This document shows, one piece after another, positions 36,147 through 46,571 of a stretch of 64,000 nt of DNA. Numbering within the stretch: the first letter of the stretch is position 1; each line of letters begins with the position of its first letter. The translations under genes and the position numbers were made by a program. The notes below the pieces were generated by a model. The model had not been told where the DNA came from. It was given only the letters and a program-made list of their open reading frames with translations, and did not search any database. Source of the stretch: Flagellimonas zhangzhouensis (GTDB taxonomy: Bacteria > Bacteroidota > Bacteroidia > Flavobacteriales > Flavobacteriaceae); the NCBI RefSeq assembly GCF_900102925.1, contig NZ_FNKI01000004.1, positions 84,117-148,116 of the forward strand, in the 5' to 3' direction.

Positions 36147-37187
36147 ATGCGAGCAATTGTTTACGAGAAATTTCAGGGGCCGATAACCCTCCAAATTGTT
36201 GATGATCCAACCCCAAAAGACCATGGTGTTGTGGTAAAAGTTACCGCTACGGGACTTTGCAGAAGTGATTGGCATGGATGGATGGGGCACGACTCAGATA
36301 TTGAACTTCCTCATGTGCCTGGTCATGAGTTGGCAGGAACCATTGCTGAGGTTGGGAAGCAAGTCAAAAATTTTAAGGTAGGGGATAGGGTCACCGTACC
36401 ATTTGTTTGTGGATGTGGTACCTGTTACGAATGCCATTCTGGAAACCATCAGGTTTGTGACCACCAGACTCAACCAGGGTTCACGCATTGGGGTTCCTTT
36501 GCAGAATATGTGGCGCTGGATCATGCGGATATCAACCTAGTTAAGATTCCAGATGAAATAAGCGATATCACCGCAGCCATTTTGGGATGTCGGTTCATCA
36601 CCTCTTTTAGAGCCGTAGTAGATCAAGGTAAGGTACAAGGCGGTCAATTTGTGGCGGTGCACGGTTGTGGGGGCGTTGGTCTTTCGGCCATTATGATTGC
36701 CAATGCGCTAGGTGCAGAGGTTATCGCTGTGGATATTAATGAGGATACCCTCAAATTGGCAAAAGATTTGGGAGCATCCAAAATTATAAATGCATCAAAC
36801 CATAAAAATGTGGTGGATGAGATAAAATCCTTGACCCATGGTGGTGTTCATGTTTCCATTGATGGATTGGGAAGTCAAACTACCTGTTTCAATTCCATTG
36901 CCAATTTGAGGAAAAGAGGCAAGCACATTCAAGTGGGATTGATGACGGACGATCACAAACATCCGAACATTCCGATGGACCAAGTGTTGGCCAACGAACT
37001 GGAAATTTTGGGCAGTCATGGTATGCAAGCATTTCGATATCCAGCTATGTTGGAAATGATAAAAAATGGCAAACTAAATCCCGAAAAACTCATTGAAAAA
37101 ACCATTTCATTGGAGCAAGCGGCCAAAGAGTTACCATTGATGAATCAATTCAAAAATAGGGGGGTAACTGTCATCAACTCATTTTAA
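36147..37187 (+). CDS. zinc-dependent alcohol dehydrogenase
   Basis: The 346-residue medium-chain dehydrogenase oxidises alcohols or reduces aldehydes with NAD(P). Catalytic zinc ligands are C38 (GLCRSDWHG) and H60-E61 (PGHELAG). Structural zinc ligands are C90, C93, C96 and C104 ([15 protein letters not shown]). The Rossmann glycines lie in [10 protein letters not shown]. All metal ligands are intact. The gene stands alone with its own promoter. Substrate cannot be told from sequence. Confidence 0.94.
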   Translation: MRAIVYEKFQGPITLQIVDDPTPKDHGVVVKVTATGLCRSDWHGWMGHDSDIELPHVPGHELAGTIAEVGKQVKNFKVGDRVTVPFVCGCGTCYECHSGNHQVCDHQTQPGFTHWGSFAEYVALDHADINLVKIPDEISDITAAILGCRFITSFRAVVDQGKVQGGQFVAVHGCGGVGLSAIMIANALGAEVIAVDINEDTLKLAKDLGASKIINASNHKNVVDEIKSLTHGGVHVSIDGLGSQTTCFNSIANLRKRGKHIQVGLMTDDHKHPNIPMDQVLANELEILGSHGMQAFRYPAMLEMIKNGKLNPEKLIEKTISLEQAAKELPLMNQFKNRGVTVINSF

Positions 37188-37457
37188 TTTTTCTCAAAAA
37201 AATTCAAGAAATCTGTAACAAATGCTTGAAAAAGGATACAAAAAGAACAACAGTTTGTGATTTTTTCAACAAAACAGATTAAAATCTAACATAAACCTAA
37301 AATGTGGACTTTTAAAAGAGGTATCCTCAAATTGAAAATTCCCAATTCGGATTTTAGGTTAAAATTAACATAATGCTAAATGAGCTCTACTTATTTTTAA
37401 GGAATTCGAATGACTTCAAGAAGAACCAACTCAATATAATCAGATAATAAATCAATC

Positions 37458-39101
37458 ATGAAAAGAAGAAGTTTTGTACAGTACGCAGGTATGGGTGCAG
37501 GCGCTACTATGTTGATGCCGTCACTTCTGATGGGGAACGAAATTCCCACAGAGGCATTACTGGAGCCAGGCATGGATACCGTACTTAAAAAGCAAATGGC
37601 CGACGTGGCTTTGAACACGGCCAAATCAATGGGAGCAACCTATGCCGATGCAAGGATAGGTAGATATTTGAACCAGTATGTATTTACAAGAGAAGATAAG
37701 GTTCAGAATGTGGTGAACACCGAATCTTTTGGTATTGGTATTCGAGTAATTGCAAATGGTACTTGGGGATTCTCCTCTACCAACGATGTTACCGAAGACG
37801 GAATCAAAAAGGCGACCCAACATGCCGTTGCCATTGCAAAGGCAAATTCCAAAATTCAAAAGGAGCCAGTACAATTGGCACCAGTTGAATCTCACGGAGA
37901 AGTATCTTGGAAAACTCCCATCCAAAAAGACTTTAAAGAAGTTCCAATTTCCGAAAAAGTGGACCTTTTGTTGAGCGCAAATGCCGCTGCCGTTGAAAAC
38001 GGAGCCAACTTTGTAAATTCTTCCCTTTTCATGGTGAACGAGCAAAAATATTTTGCATCCACTGAGGGATCTTATATCGATCAAGATGTGCATAGAATCT
38101 GGCCAACGTTTAACGTAACGGCTGTAGATAGAGCAGCGGGCAAATTTAAAACCCGTCAAGCTTTAAGTGCACCAATGGGAATGGGCTATGAATATATGGA
38201 TGGCCTTGAGTCTGAAAAATTACAAGGTCCAGAGGGTATCAAACTATATAACAAGAGTTACGATATTGTTGAAGATGCTGCTATGGCAGCAAAGCAGGCC
38301 AAGCAAAAACTTTCGGCCAAGTCTGTTGAACCAGGCAAATACGATTTGGTACTCGAGCCAAATCATCTTGGTTTGACCATTCACGAATCTGTGGGTCACC
38401 CAACAGAATTGGATAGGGTATTGGGTTACGAAGCCAACTACGCAGGAACCAGTTTCGCCACTTTGGACAAATGGGAGTCTAAAAACTTTAATTATGGTAG
38501 CGATATCGTAAACATTGTGGCCGATAAAACACAGGTAGGTTCATTGGGCGCTGTTGGTTATGATGATGAGGGTGTGAAAACCAAAAAATGGGATTTGATC
38601 AGAAACGGTGTCTTGGTGAATTATCAAGCCATCCGTGATCAAGTTCAAATGATCGGCCAAAACGAATCACACGGATGCTGCTACGCTCAAAGTTGGGAAG
38701 ATGTTCAGTTCCAGCGTATGCCCAATGTTTCATTGGAGCCGGGAACCGAAAAATATTCATTGCAAGATATGATCAAGGACGTGGAAAAGGGTATCTACAT
38801 TTTGGGTAGAGGGTCTTATTCCATTGACCAACAGCGATACAACTTCCAATTTGGAGGCACATTGTTTTATGAGATCAAGGATGGTGAAATCGTTGGTATG
38901 TTAGAAGACGTAGCATATCAATCCAACACACAGGAATTCTGGAATTCTTGTTCTAAGATCTGTGATAAGGACGATTACAGAATGTTTGGTTCTTTCTTCG
39001 ACGGAAAAGGGCAGCCCTCACAGGTGAGCGCCGTTTCCCACGGAAGTTCCACAGCGAGATTTAACGGAATCAATGTAATCAATACAGGTAGGACCATTTA
39101 A
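37458..39101 (+). CDS. TldD-family metalloprotease with Tat-like signal
   Basis: The 547-residue protein belongs to the TldD/PmbA family. The metal motif HESVGH (H309 to H314) in a HExxxH arrangement marks it as the catalytic TldD-type subunit. Unlike cytoplasmic E. coli TldD, it begins with KRRSFVQYAGMGAGATMLMP, a twin-arginine-like signal, so it may be exported folded. It is followed 27 nt later by its TldE-like partner. In other bacteria TldD/TldE degrade peptides or process modified peptides; no precursor gene is seen here. Confidence 0.93.
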   Translation: MKRRSFVQYAGMGAGATMLMPSLLMGNEIPTEALLEPGMDTVLKKQMADVALNTAKSMGATYADARIGRYLNQYVFTREDKVQNVVNTESFGIGIRVIANGTWGFSSTNDVTEDGIKKATQHAVAIAKANSKIQKEPVQLAPVESHGEVSWKTPIQKDFKEVPISEKVDLLLSANAAAVENGANFVNSSLFMVNEQKYFASTEGSYIDQDVHRIWPTFNVTAVDRAAGKFKTRQALSAPMGMGYEYMDGLESEKLQGPEGIKLYNKSYDIVEDAAMAAKQAKQKLSAKSVEPGKYDLVLEPNHLGLTIHESVGHPTELDRVLGYEANYAGTSFATLDKWESKNFNYGSDIVNIVADKTQVGSLGAVGYDDEGVKTKKWDLIRNGVLVNYQAIRDQVQMIGQNESHGCCYAQSWEDVQFQRMPNVSLEPGTEKYSLQDMIKDVEKGIYILGRGSYSIDQQRYNFQFGGTLFYEIKDGEIVGMLEDVAYQSNTQEFWNSCSKICDKDDYRMFGSFFDGKGQPSQVSAVSHGSSTARFNGINVINTGRTI

Positions 39102-39128
39102 GGTTTGTTCAATATTAAAAATTAGACA

Positions 39129-40445
39129 ATGGCTATTTATACAGAAGAAGAAGCAAAAAAGATTTTGGAAAAAGCATTGAGCTTTTCCAAGGCCGATGCC
39201 TGCGAAATAAACCTTAGTGGAAGTAATAGTGGTAACATCCGATATGCAAGAAATACGGTGTCCACAGCAGGATATAGATCAAGTCAAAGTTTGGTGGTAC
39301 AATCCAGCTTTGGTAAAAAAGTAGGGACGGCAACCATCGACGAGTTCGACGATGCCTCCTTGGAAAAAGTGGTGCGTAGAGCAGAAGAATTGGCTCAGTT
39401 ATCACCAGAAAATCCAGAATTTATGCCTCCTTTGGGGCCACAACAGTACGATGAGGCCATCACTTTTAGTGAAGCGACGGCAAATGTAACTCCAGAGTTT
39501 AGAACAGAAGTTGCCAGCAAGAGTATTGTTCCAGCATCAGAAAAAGATGTGACCGCTGCAGGATTTTTGGATGATTCAGCAGGATTTTCTGCGATGATCA
39601 ATTCCAATGGACTGTTCGCATACAATAAATCTACCGATGTTGATTTTACCGTGACAATGCGTACCAACGACGGTACAGGTTCTGGTTGGGTAACTCGCGA
39701 TTTTAACGATATTTCCAAATTTGATCCTGCGGAAGCAGCAAACACTGCCATCGATAAGGCGGTTTTGTCCAGAGAAGCTCGCGCTATCGAACCTGGAAAA
39801 TATACGGTGATTTTGGAACCAGCCGCCTCTATTGGTCTTTTGGGACGTATGTTCGGTTCCCTCAATGCAAGATCTGCAGATGAAGGTCGTAGCTTTATGT
39901 CTGCAAAAGACGGAGGAAACAAATTGGGTCAAAAAATTGTTGACGAGCGTGTGAACATTTGGTCCGATCCCTTGCATCCCGATGTACCAACCTCTACATG
40001 GAACGGTGCAGGTCAACCTCTTAAGAAAACCAGTTGGATTGAGAACGGAGTAGTGAAAAACTTGGCATACGATCGCTATTGGGCTCAGGAAAAAGGCGTA
40101 GATCCAGTTCCTTTCCCAAGCAATGCAATTATGGCAGGTGGCGATGAAAGCTTGGAAGATATGATCAAAGGCACCAGAAAAGGAATTTTGGTAACGCGTT
40201 TTTGGTATATCCGAAGTGTAGATCCACAAACGTTACTCTACACAGGTTTGACCCGAGACGGAACGTTCTATATTGAAAACGGACAAATCAAGTTTCCAGT
40301 GAAGAACTTCAGGTTCAACGAGAGTCCGATTATCATGTTGAATAACTTGGAATCTCTGGGCAAACAAGTTCGTGTGAACGGAAACCTTATACCCTATATG
40401 AAGGTTCGTGACTTTACCTTTACGAGTCTCTCCGATGCGGTATAA
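39129..40445 (+). CDS. TldE/PmbA-family subunit
   Basis: The 438-residue homologue of the preceding protein lacks the HExxxH metal motif and has no signal peptide. Typical TldE features are the N-terminal EEEAKKILEKAL and the later LGRMFGSLNARSADEGRSF, GVDPVPFPSNAIMAGGD and the C-terminal NGNLIPYMKVRDFTF. It would form the heterodimer with TldD. If TldD is exported by Tat, this partner lacking its own signal would have to be carried along or stay in the cytoplasm. A terminator follows at 40462. Confidence 0.92.
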   Translation: MAIYTEEEAKKILEKALSFSKADACEINLSGSNSGNIRYARNTVSTAGYRSSQSLVVQSSFGKKVGTATIDEFDDASLEKVVRRAEELAQLSPENPEFMPPLGPQQYDEAITFSEATANVTPEFRTEVASKSIVPASEKDVTAAGFLDDSAGFSAMINSNGLFAYNKSTDVDFTVTMRTNDGTGSGWVTRDFNDISKFDPAEAANTAIDKAVLSREARAIEPGKYTVILEPAASIGLLGRMFGSLNARSADEGRSFMSAKDGGNKLGQKIVDERVNIWSDPLHPDVPTSTWNGAGQPLKKTSWIENGVVKNLAYDRYWAQEKGVDPVPFPSNAIMAGGDESLEDMIKGTRKGILVTRFWYIRSVDPQTLLYTGLTRDGTFYIENGQIKFPVKNFRFNESPIIMLNNLESLGKQVRVNGNLIPYMKVRDFTFTSLSDAV

Positions 40446-40461
40446 CAGACTGAAATAAAAC

Positions 40462-40498
40462 AAACTGGTGGTCAGCTTTCTTGACCGCCAGTTTTTAT
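40462..40498 (+). terminator. terminator after tldE
   Basis: AAACTGGTGGTCA (40462-40474) and TGACCGCCAGTTT (40482-40494) form a 13-bp stem with one T-G pair and a 7-nt loop, followed by TTATTTT. It separates the TldD/E pair from the Bat-type operon. Confidence 0.85.
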
Positions 40499-40525
40499 TT
40501 TGAAATTATTTAGCCTACTTCCTCC

Positions 40526-41152
40526 ATGGCTTTGGATAACGAATTCTTTTTTACCCGTTTGCAATACGAATCAGGTGACTGGGACGTAGACCAACGTATG
40601 CCCTCCAATATGCTCAACTCCTTGGTGGAGTACACCACACTTAAAGTGGATACCCAAGAGAAGATCATTTCGTTGGGAAGTGACGATATTTTTAAAAGTC
40701 CCTTTTGCTATATCTCGGGTCATAAATTGGTACAGTTCACCAAAAAGGAACGGGAGAATTTTGAAAAATATGTACGCAATGGTGGTTTTGTATTTGCCGA
40801 CGATTGCAATCACGATATTGATGGTTTGTTTGCCAAATCCTTTGAACGTCAAATGGAGGAGATTTTTGGGACAGGTGAGCTCAAAAAAATCCCGAACGAT
40901 CATGAAATTTATACCATTTTCTTTGAATTTGAAGACGGTCCGCCCACAACATCCCAAGAACTCAATGGTTGGGGCGACGATTTGGTGCACGATTACCTAA
41001 AGGCCATTGTGATCAATGGAAGAATAGGCGTACTCTACAGCAATAAAGACTACGGCTGCGAATGGGATTATGACTTTAGAAACAAACGATGGTATAAAAT
41101 AGACAATACCCGATTTGCGGTGAATATTGTCCTCTATGCGCTAACCTCATAA
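40526..41152 (+). CDS. DUF4159-family protein
   Basis: This 208-residue cytosolic protein without a signal has FFFTRLQYESGDWDVDQRMP near the start, then FEKYVRNGGFVFADDCNHDI and the C-terminal RWYKIDNTRFAVNIVLYAL, matching DUF4159. DUF4159 domains are GATase-like folds often found in Bat/aerotolerance operons. It begins the operon; MoxR follows after 10 nt. Function is unknown. Confidence 0.88.
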   Translation: MALDNEFFFTRLQYESGDWDVDQRMPSNMLNSLVEYTTLKVDTQEKIISLGSDDIFKSPFCYISGHKLVQFTKKERENFEKYVRNGGFVFADDCNHDIDGLFAKSFERQMEEIFGTGELKKIPNDHEIYTIFFEFEDGPPTTSQELNGWGDDLVHDYLKAIVINGRIGVLYSNKDYGCEWDYDFRNKRWYKIDNTRFAVNIVLYALTS

Positions 41153-41162
41153 CAGAACTAAC

Positions 41163-42167
41163 TTGGATAAAGAACTACAAAAAATAGCAAATGAAGTAGA
41201 GGGGCTTTCGGTAAAACTAAAAGCACTCAAACAAGAAATTGGCAAAGTGATCATAGGTCAGGAAGAAACCGTTTCCCAACTGTTGATTACCTTTTTGGCT
41301 GGAGGTCATGCCTTACTTGAAGGTGTTCCTGGACTTGCCAAAACCTTAATGATTCGAACTTTGGCCAATGCCATTGAACTCAAATTCAAACGGATTCAGT
41401 TTACCCCCGATCTAATGCCCTCGGACATTATCGGAACGGAAATCTTGGAAGAGGACCATACCACGGGCAAGAAATTCTTCAAGTTCAATAAAGGGCCTAT
41501 ATTCTCCAATATTATTTTGGCGGATGAGATCAACCGTACGCCACCCAAAACCCAGGCAGCTTTGTTGGAGGCCATGCAGGAATTTGAAGTGACCTATGGG
41601 GATAAAACCTATCCTTTGGATAAGCCTTTCTTTATTTTGGCGACCCAAAACCCCATTGAACAATCGGGAACTTTTGTGTTGCCCGAAGCGCAACAAGACC
41701 GTTTTTTGCTCTATATCAAAATTGGATACCCGACCGATGAAGAGGAAATCAAAATTTTAAAAGCCACTACGGGCACCAAAAAAGCCACCCTGAACAAAGT
41801 ACTTTCAGGAGAAGATATTGTGCGCTTACAGCAATTGGTGCGTGAGGTTTCCATTAGTGATGGGCTTATTCAATATGTGAGTGATATTATCCGTGCCACC
41901 CGACCCGATACCACTTCGGTGGACTACGTAAAAAAATGGGCGGATTGGGGCGCAGGTCCACGAGCTGGACAAGCCATGATTTTGACAGCAAAGGCCAATG
42001 CCTTGTTGGAGGGCAGACTAGCCGTAACTCCTGACGATTTAAAAGCCGTGGCCATTCCTGTGTTGCGTCACCGTGTTTTGGTGAACTTTAGGGCAGAGGC
42101 CGAGGGCATCACTTCAGATGAGGTGACTAGGCACATCTTACAGACCATTCAGGTAAAAGATAAATAA
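41163..42167 (+). CDS. MoxR-family AAA+ ATPase
   Basis: The start is TTG at 41163, 10 nt after the DUF4159 stop; no ATG lies further upstream in frame. The 334-residue chaperone-like ATPase has Walker A GVPGLAKT (54-61), Walker B IILADEINR, the pre-sensor I segment FFILATQNPIEQSGTFVLPE and the C-terminal lid. MoxR ATPases work with DUF58/VWA proteins on metal insertion or envelope stress. The ATG of the DUF58 gene overlaps the last base of its stop (TAATG). Confidence 0.95.
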   Translation: MDKELQKIANEVEGLSVKLKALKQEIGKVIIGQEETVSQLLITFLAGGHALLEGVPGLAKTLMIRTLANAIELKFKRIQFTPDLMPSDIIGTEILEEDHTTGKKFFKFNKGPIFSNIILADEINRTPPKTQAALLEAMQEFEVTYGDKTYPLDKPFFILATQNPIEQSGTFVLPEAQQDRFLLYIKIGYPTDEEEIKILKATTGTKKATLNKVLSGEDIVRLQQLVREVSISDGLIQYVSDIIRATRPDTTSVDYVKKWADWGAGPRAGQAMILTAKANALLEGRLAVTPDDLKAVAIPVLRHRVLVNFRAEAEGITSDEVTRHILQTIQVKDK

Positions 42168-43066
42168 TGGCCGATAGAGACTACCACGACCTGTTGCAAC
42201 CTGAGGTGATCAATACCGTTTCTGGGCTTTCCCTGATTTCGCGTATTGTGGTCGAGGGCTTTATTTCGGGCTTGCACCGAAGTAAAAGCGTTGGTCCTGG
42301 TATGGAGTTCAGTCAATATAGAGGGTACGAGCCAGGCGATGATCTTCGGTTGCTCGATTGGAAAATGTTGGCCCGTTCGGGGCGCTACTACATCAAACAA
42401 TCCGAAGTTGAGAGCCATGTTACCGTTAAATTTATTGTGGATGCCAGTGCCTCTATGGAGCATGCCGAAAACGGCATTTCCAAATTGGAATTTGCTCGGG
42501 TCTTGGTGGCCTGTTTATCGCATATGGCCCAAAAACAAGGCGATTCCGTAGGACTTTTTGCCCTTAATGAGGATGATTTTGTCAGCATTTATCCCAAAGC
42601 CGACCAAAAGCATTACAACCGCTTGCTGTTGGAGTTGCTCAACATTTCCACCAAAGGAAAATGGCCCGATTTGGCTATTTCCTCTAAAAGAATTCACACC
42701 AGAGGTGCCAAGGAATTGGTGTTTTTCATCACCGATATGTACGAGGACGTTTCCGAACTCTCCGATTTTGTAAAAAACTTGAAAACGGCCAAAAATGAAG
42801 TGGTGGTACTTCAAATTATGGCCAAAAACGAAATGGAGTTCGATTATAAACGCTCGGTAACCTTTGAAGATTTGGAAACAGGCGCACGTTTAAAAGTGGA
42901 TGTGAACAAAGCCAAAGCACAGTATTTAAAAGCACTGAATCAAAAAATAGAACAGACCCGTGAACAATTGCATTCCCAAGGGGTCAATTACCATTTGTTC
43001 CGAATGGATGCGCATTTGGGAGACGCCCTGCAATTATTTTTAAAAGAAAGAATACGACTCAACTAA
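42167..43066 (+). CDS. DUF58/VWA-like domain protein
   Basis: This 299-residue soluble protein has the DUF58 signature EFSQYRGYEPGDDLRLLDWKM and a von Willebrand-like MIDAS DASAS at residues 92-96. It lacks the N-terminal membrane segments of longer DUF58 proteins. The partner of MoxR is encoded immediately upstream with overlapping codons. The next gene begins one base after its stop. Confidence 0.92.
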   Translation: MADRDYHDLLQPEVINTVSGLSLISRIVVEGFISGLHRSKSVGPGMEFSQYRGYEPGDDLRLLDWKMLARSGRYYIKQSEVESHVTVKFIVDASASMEHAENGISKLEFARVLVACLSHMAQKQGDSVGLFALNEDDFVSIYPKADQKHYNRLLLELLNISTKGKWPDLAISSKRIHTRGAKELVFFITDMYEDVSELSDFVKNLKTAKNEVVVLQIMAKNEMEFDYKRSVTFEDLETGARLKVDVNKAKAQYLKALNQKIEQTREQLHSQGVNYHLFRMDAHLGDALQLFLKERIRLN

Positions 43067-44353
43067 ATGGTATTTGCGAATCCAACATATCTGTGGGCAC
43101 TTTTGGGACTTTTGGTTCCCTTGGCCATTCACTTTTGGAGTAAAAAGGAGGCCAAGACCATTAAAATTGGAAGCATCCAGTTGTTGGACGAGTCCAATTC
43201 AAGGCAATCGAGCAACATTCAATTGAACGAATGGCTGTTGTTATTGCTTCGAATGGCTATTGTAGCCTTGGTAGTCTTGCTCATGGCAGGTCCGCAATGG
43301 CGCATCAAAGGAAACAAAAACGTGGTTACTTATTTGGTGGAACCCTCGCTCGCCCAAGAAAAGGGGTTGAGTACGATTTTGGATAGTTTGGCCGAAGATT
43401 CCCCCGTGCTCTTATTGGATGAAAGTTTCCCCACTTGGGAGGCCGATTTGGATTTGGAAACGGACCAAACCACACCCAATTATTGGCAATTGTCGCAAAA
43501 ATTGGATTCTTTGACTACGGACAGTATCGTAGTTTTTACTAAAGCTTATGTTCAGGGCGTGTTTTCCAAAAGACCCATCACACAAAAAAAGGTGCATTGG
43601 GTGGTGATGGAATCTGATGAAATAACCGATGAACCTTTAATGGCCATCGAGAAAGCTTCAGGAATGCAATTGTATGCCAAATCGGGCAATGGTTCACAAA
43701 CCTTTTTAAAATCGGAAGTGCTAACCGAAAATTATTCCAAAACCACGGATGGGGATAGTCTGCAAATCAATATGGAAAGTGGTTTAATAACAGTTCCGTT
43801 GGTCAACCAAGACAGCATTTTAGTAAATCTGTTTGTGGAAGACGGTTTTGAGACAGACCAAAAATATACGGAGGCTGCTTTACGGGCATTGTTGAAATAT
43901 TTGGAGATTGAAATTGATATCCACATAAAAGAGGAATTGGATGACTCTGAAGCTAATGCCAACCTCAATATCTGGTTGAAAGAGAATAGACCCAATGAAT
44001 CGAAAGGAACATGGCTGATTTTTCAAGAAAGTCCATTGGCAAAAACTCTTATTGAAGAAGGAGGTCAACAAGGTCAGTTTGTGTTAACCTCAAGATTGAC
44101 TTCAAAAAATACGGTAGAGCAACGCTATGCTGAACAACTGCTCCAAGTTTTGGATTTGGATGCGGAATTGAAACAGCTATTGGCAAAAGCTGATGATAGG
44201 CAAATGGTGGTAGCGGAATTTAAACCCACTTATCAAGAACCCAAAACAAGGAAGGAATTGGCCACTTTAAAAGATATCACCCTTTGGGTGTTTTTGATTT
44301 TGACGGTTTTGATGATGGCGGAACGTATCATTTCATTTGTGAAAAAACAATAA
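43067..44353 (+). CDS. BatA-like membrane protein (N-terminal aerotolerance regulator domain)
   Basis: The N-terminal pattern FANPTYLWALLGLLVPLAIHFWSKKEAKTI is the BatA/aerotolerance-regulator N-terminal signature. A second membrane segment is LLLLLRMAIVALVVLLM and a third ends the protein (LKDITLWVFLILTVLMMAE). The 428 residues lack an obvious VWA MIDAS in the soluble part. It starts right after the DUF58 stop. Confidence 0.86.
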   Translation: MVFANPTYLWALLGLLVPLAIHFWSKKEAKTIKIGSIQLLDESNSRQSSNIQLNEWLLLLLRMAIVALVVLLMAGPQWRIKGNKNVVTYLVEPSLAQEKGLSTILDSLAEDSPVLLLDESFPTWEADLDLETDQTTPNYWQLSQKLDSLTTDSIVVFTKAYVQGVFSKRPITQKKVHWVVMESDEITDEPLMAIEKASGMQLYAKSGNGSQTFLKSEVLTENYSKTTDGDSLQINMESGLITVPLVNQDSILVNLFVEDGFETDQKYTEAALRALLKYLEIEIDIHIKEELDDSEANANLNIWLKENRPNESKGTWLIFQESPLAKTLIEEGGQQGQFVLTSRLTSKNTVEQRYAEQLLQVLDLDAELKQLLAKADDRQMVVAEFKPTYQEPKTRKELATLKDITLWVFLILTVLMMAERIISFVKKQ

Positions 44354-44357
44354 GGCA

Positions 44358-46571
44358 ATGGAACAATTACAACATTTTAAAAGTCGATGGCAGCGATTCC
44401 AATATGTGGAATGCGTACTATATGCTGTTGGTTTTGGTGGTTTGGTGTATTTGTTGACCAAAAACCTGGGCTTTGGATTAGTTGGATTTATGGTAGCTTT
44501 CGGGATTGCTCTTGTTTTAAACAAACCATGGAAAATCAAAACGGAAAGTGTTATTGCCTTTGTGGATGCCCATGTGCCCGAAGCAGGTTTTAGTAGTGGC
44601 TTGTTGACTTTGCCCACTGACCAACTCTCTAATCTTTCCTTATTACAAAGACATCGTGTAGCAAGCCGATTAAAGGATTTGATGCCCAAGTTGATGCCGC
44701 CACACCATCTGCAAAAAGCAGCCTTGGTCATGTTCGGGTTCATTTTGATTGGCGTATTAGGGCGATATGTGTTAGGTGATTTTAGCAGTTTGTCATCAAA
44801 AAAAGGAAATAATAAAGAGCAGATTCAATTTGCGCCTTTGGACAGCATCCAAGAGGGTATTGAAATCCCTGAATTGACGGAAACTAAAATTACAGTTGCT
44901 TATCCAAGTTATACTGGAATACCAAGTTTGAATACCTCCAACCCCAATATCAAAGCGGTTGAAGGGACACAAATCACTTGGAATTTGACTTTTGATGGCG
45001 AGGTGCAAGAAGTAATCATGGACCGCATGGGCGAATTGATTCCGTTTTCCAAAAATGGTGAACAATACCAATTGAGTCAGCCTTTGCAATCATCAGGGTT
45101 TTACAGTTTTACGTTCAAAGACCTTGAGGACAATGCGTATCTTACCGATTTATACTCATTGGAGGTGACTCCCGATAATCCGCCCATGATTGAAATCACC
45201 GATTTGAATCAGTATAGTTATTTTGAGTACAATGATGACAAGACCATTCCGTTGAACACCCAAATTTTTGATGATTATGGGGTAAACGATGCCTTTATCG
45301 TGGCTACGGTGAGCAAAGGTTCTGGAGAATCGGTAAAGTTTAGGGAAGAAACATTGCAATTTGATGGAAGTATTTCCAAAGGAAATAAACAGCAGCGTCT
45401 CAAAAAATTATTGGATTTGTCCCAGTTGAAAATGGATCCAGGGGATGAGCTGTATTTTTATGTGGAGGCCCAAGATAACAAAACGCCGACCCCTAATATA
45501 GCCAGAAGTGAAACCTATTTTGCAGTGATTCGGGATACGGTGACCGATGAATTTGCCGTGGAGGGGAATCTTGGTGTGGATCTAATGCCCGATTATTTTA
45601 GGAGTCAGCGGCAATTGATCATTGATACCGAAAAACTGATTCAAGAGCAACCTGATATTTCAGAATATGATTTTAAATTCCGAAGCAACGAATTAGGCTT
45701 TGACCAAAAATCCCTCCGTTTGAAATATGGCCAATTTATGGGGGATGAAACTGAACTACAAGATGCTCCAGGGCAAGTTTCAGCAGTTGAAGAGGAAACC
45801 CACACCGATGAGGATGGGGAGGAAAAGGACATTTTGGATGGGTATAGCCATAAACACGATAGTGAAAACGAGCACAATTTGGTGGTTGAGCACCCTGAAA
45901 AGGATGAGGAGGAAGAGGAAGATCCTTTGCATGAATATTTGCACAATCACTCAGATCCTGAGGAATCCACTTTGTTTGAAAAGTCGTTGAAAGCCCAACT
46001 GCGGGATGCCCTCAATATTATGTGGGATGCGGAGCTGTATTTAAGATTGTATCAACCCGAAAAGTCATTACCGTACCAATATCAAGCGTTGGAAATTATT
46101 CAAGAAATAAAAAACAGTGCCCGTATTTATGTGCACCGTATTGGTTTTGACCCACCGCCAATTAAAGAGGAAACAAGACTTACTGGTGATATCGAAAACA
46201 TTAAAAATGTGGACAAGAACGAGTCCTTTGAATATGAGATGACTTTTGCTGCCACACGAAAAATGGTTGCAAGGCTTGAGACTTTAATTAATGGAAATTC
46301 CCAATTTACTAAAAGCGATAATACATTGGTTTTGGAAGCTGGCAATGAGTTGGCCCAAAAAGCAGTTTCCGAACCTGTAAAATATCTAAAAGTGCTACAA
46401 GGACTACGCGACTTGGAAAAAACGACTAACAGAACCAAGGAAATGTATGTGCAAGTTCAAAAAAATATCTTGTCGGTTTTGCCTAAGGTGGAATCAAATC
46501 CTGGAAAAGGGGCAAGGTCATTGGATGAAATCAATTTGTTGTATCTAAAAGAATTGGGTGATTATGAGTGA
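44358..46571 (+). CDS. DUF4175-like membrane protein with acidic/His-rich insert
   Basis: This 737-residue protein carries two N-terminal membrane segments at about 20-60 and one near 113 (LVMFGFILIGVLG). A beta-rich extracytoplasmic region at about 150-400 (EITDLNQYSYFEYNDD, LDLSQLKMDPGDELYFYVEA) and helical C-terminal part follow. Together with its place in the operon this fits DUF4175-like proteins. Residues about 476-535 form a very acidic, His-containing insertion (EEETHTDEDGEEKD, YSHKHDSENEHN, DEEEEEDPLHEYLHNHSD). It starts 4 nt after the BatA gene. Confidence 0.75.
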   Translation: MEQLQHFKSRWQRFQYVECVLYAVGFGGLVYLLTKNLGFGLVGFMVAFGIALVLNKPWKIKTESVIAFVDAHVPEAGFSSGLLTLPTDQLSNLSLLQRHRVASRLKDLMPKLMPPHHLQKAALVMFGFILIGVLGRYVLGDFSSLSSKKGNNKEQIQFAPLDSIQEGIEIPELTETKITVAYPSYTGIPSLNTSNPNIKAVEGTQITWNLTFDGEVQEVIMDRMGELIPFSKNGEQYQLSQPLQSSGFYSFTFKDLEDNAYLTDLYSLEVTPDNPPMIEITDLNQYSYFEYNDDKTIPLNTQIFDDYGVNDAFIVATVSKGSGESVKFREETLQFDGSISKGNKQQRLKKLLDLSQLKMDPGDELYFYVEAQDNKTPTPNIARSETYFAVIRDTVTDEFAVEGNLGVDLMPDYFRSQRQLIIDTEKLIQEQPDISEYDFKFRSNELGFDQKSLRLKYGQFMGDETELQDAPGQVSAVEEETHTDEDGEEKDILDGYSHKHDSENEHNLVVEHPEKDEEEEEDPLHEYLHNHSDPEESTLFEKSLKAQLRDALNIMWDAELYLRLYQPEKSLPYQYQALEIIQEIKNSARIYVHRIGFDPPPIKEETRLTGDIENIKNVDKNESFEYEMTFAATRKMVARLETLINGNSQFTKSDNTLVLEAGNELAQKAVSEPVKYLKVLQGLRDLEKTTNRTKEMYVQVQKNILSVLPKVESNPGKGARSLDEINLLYLKELGDYE

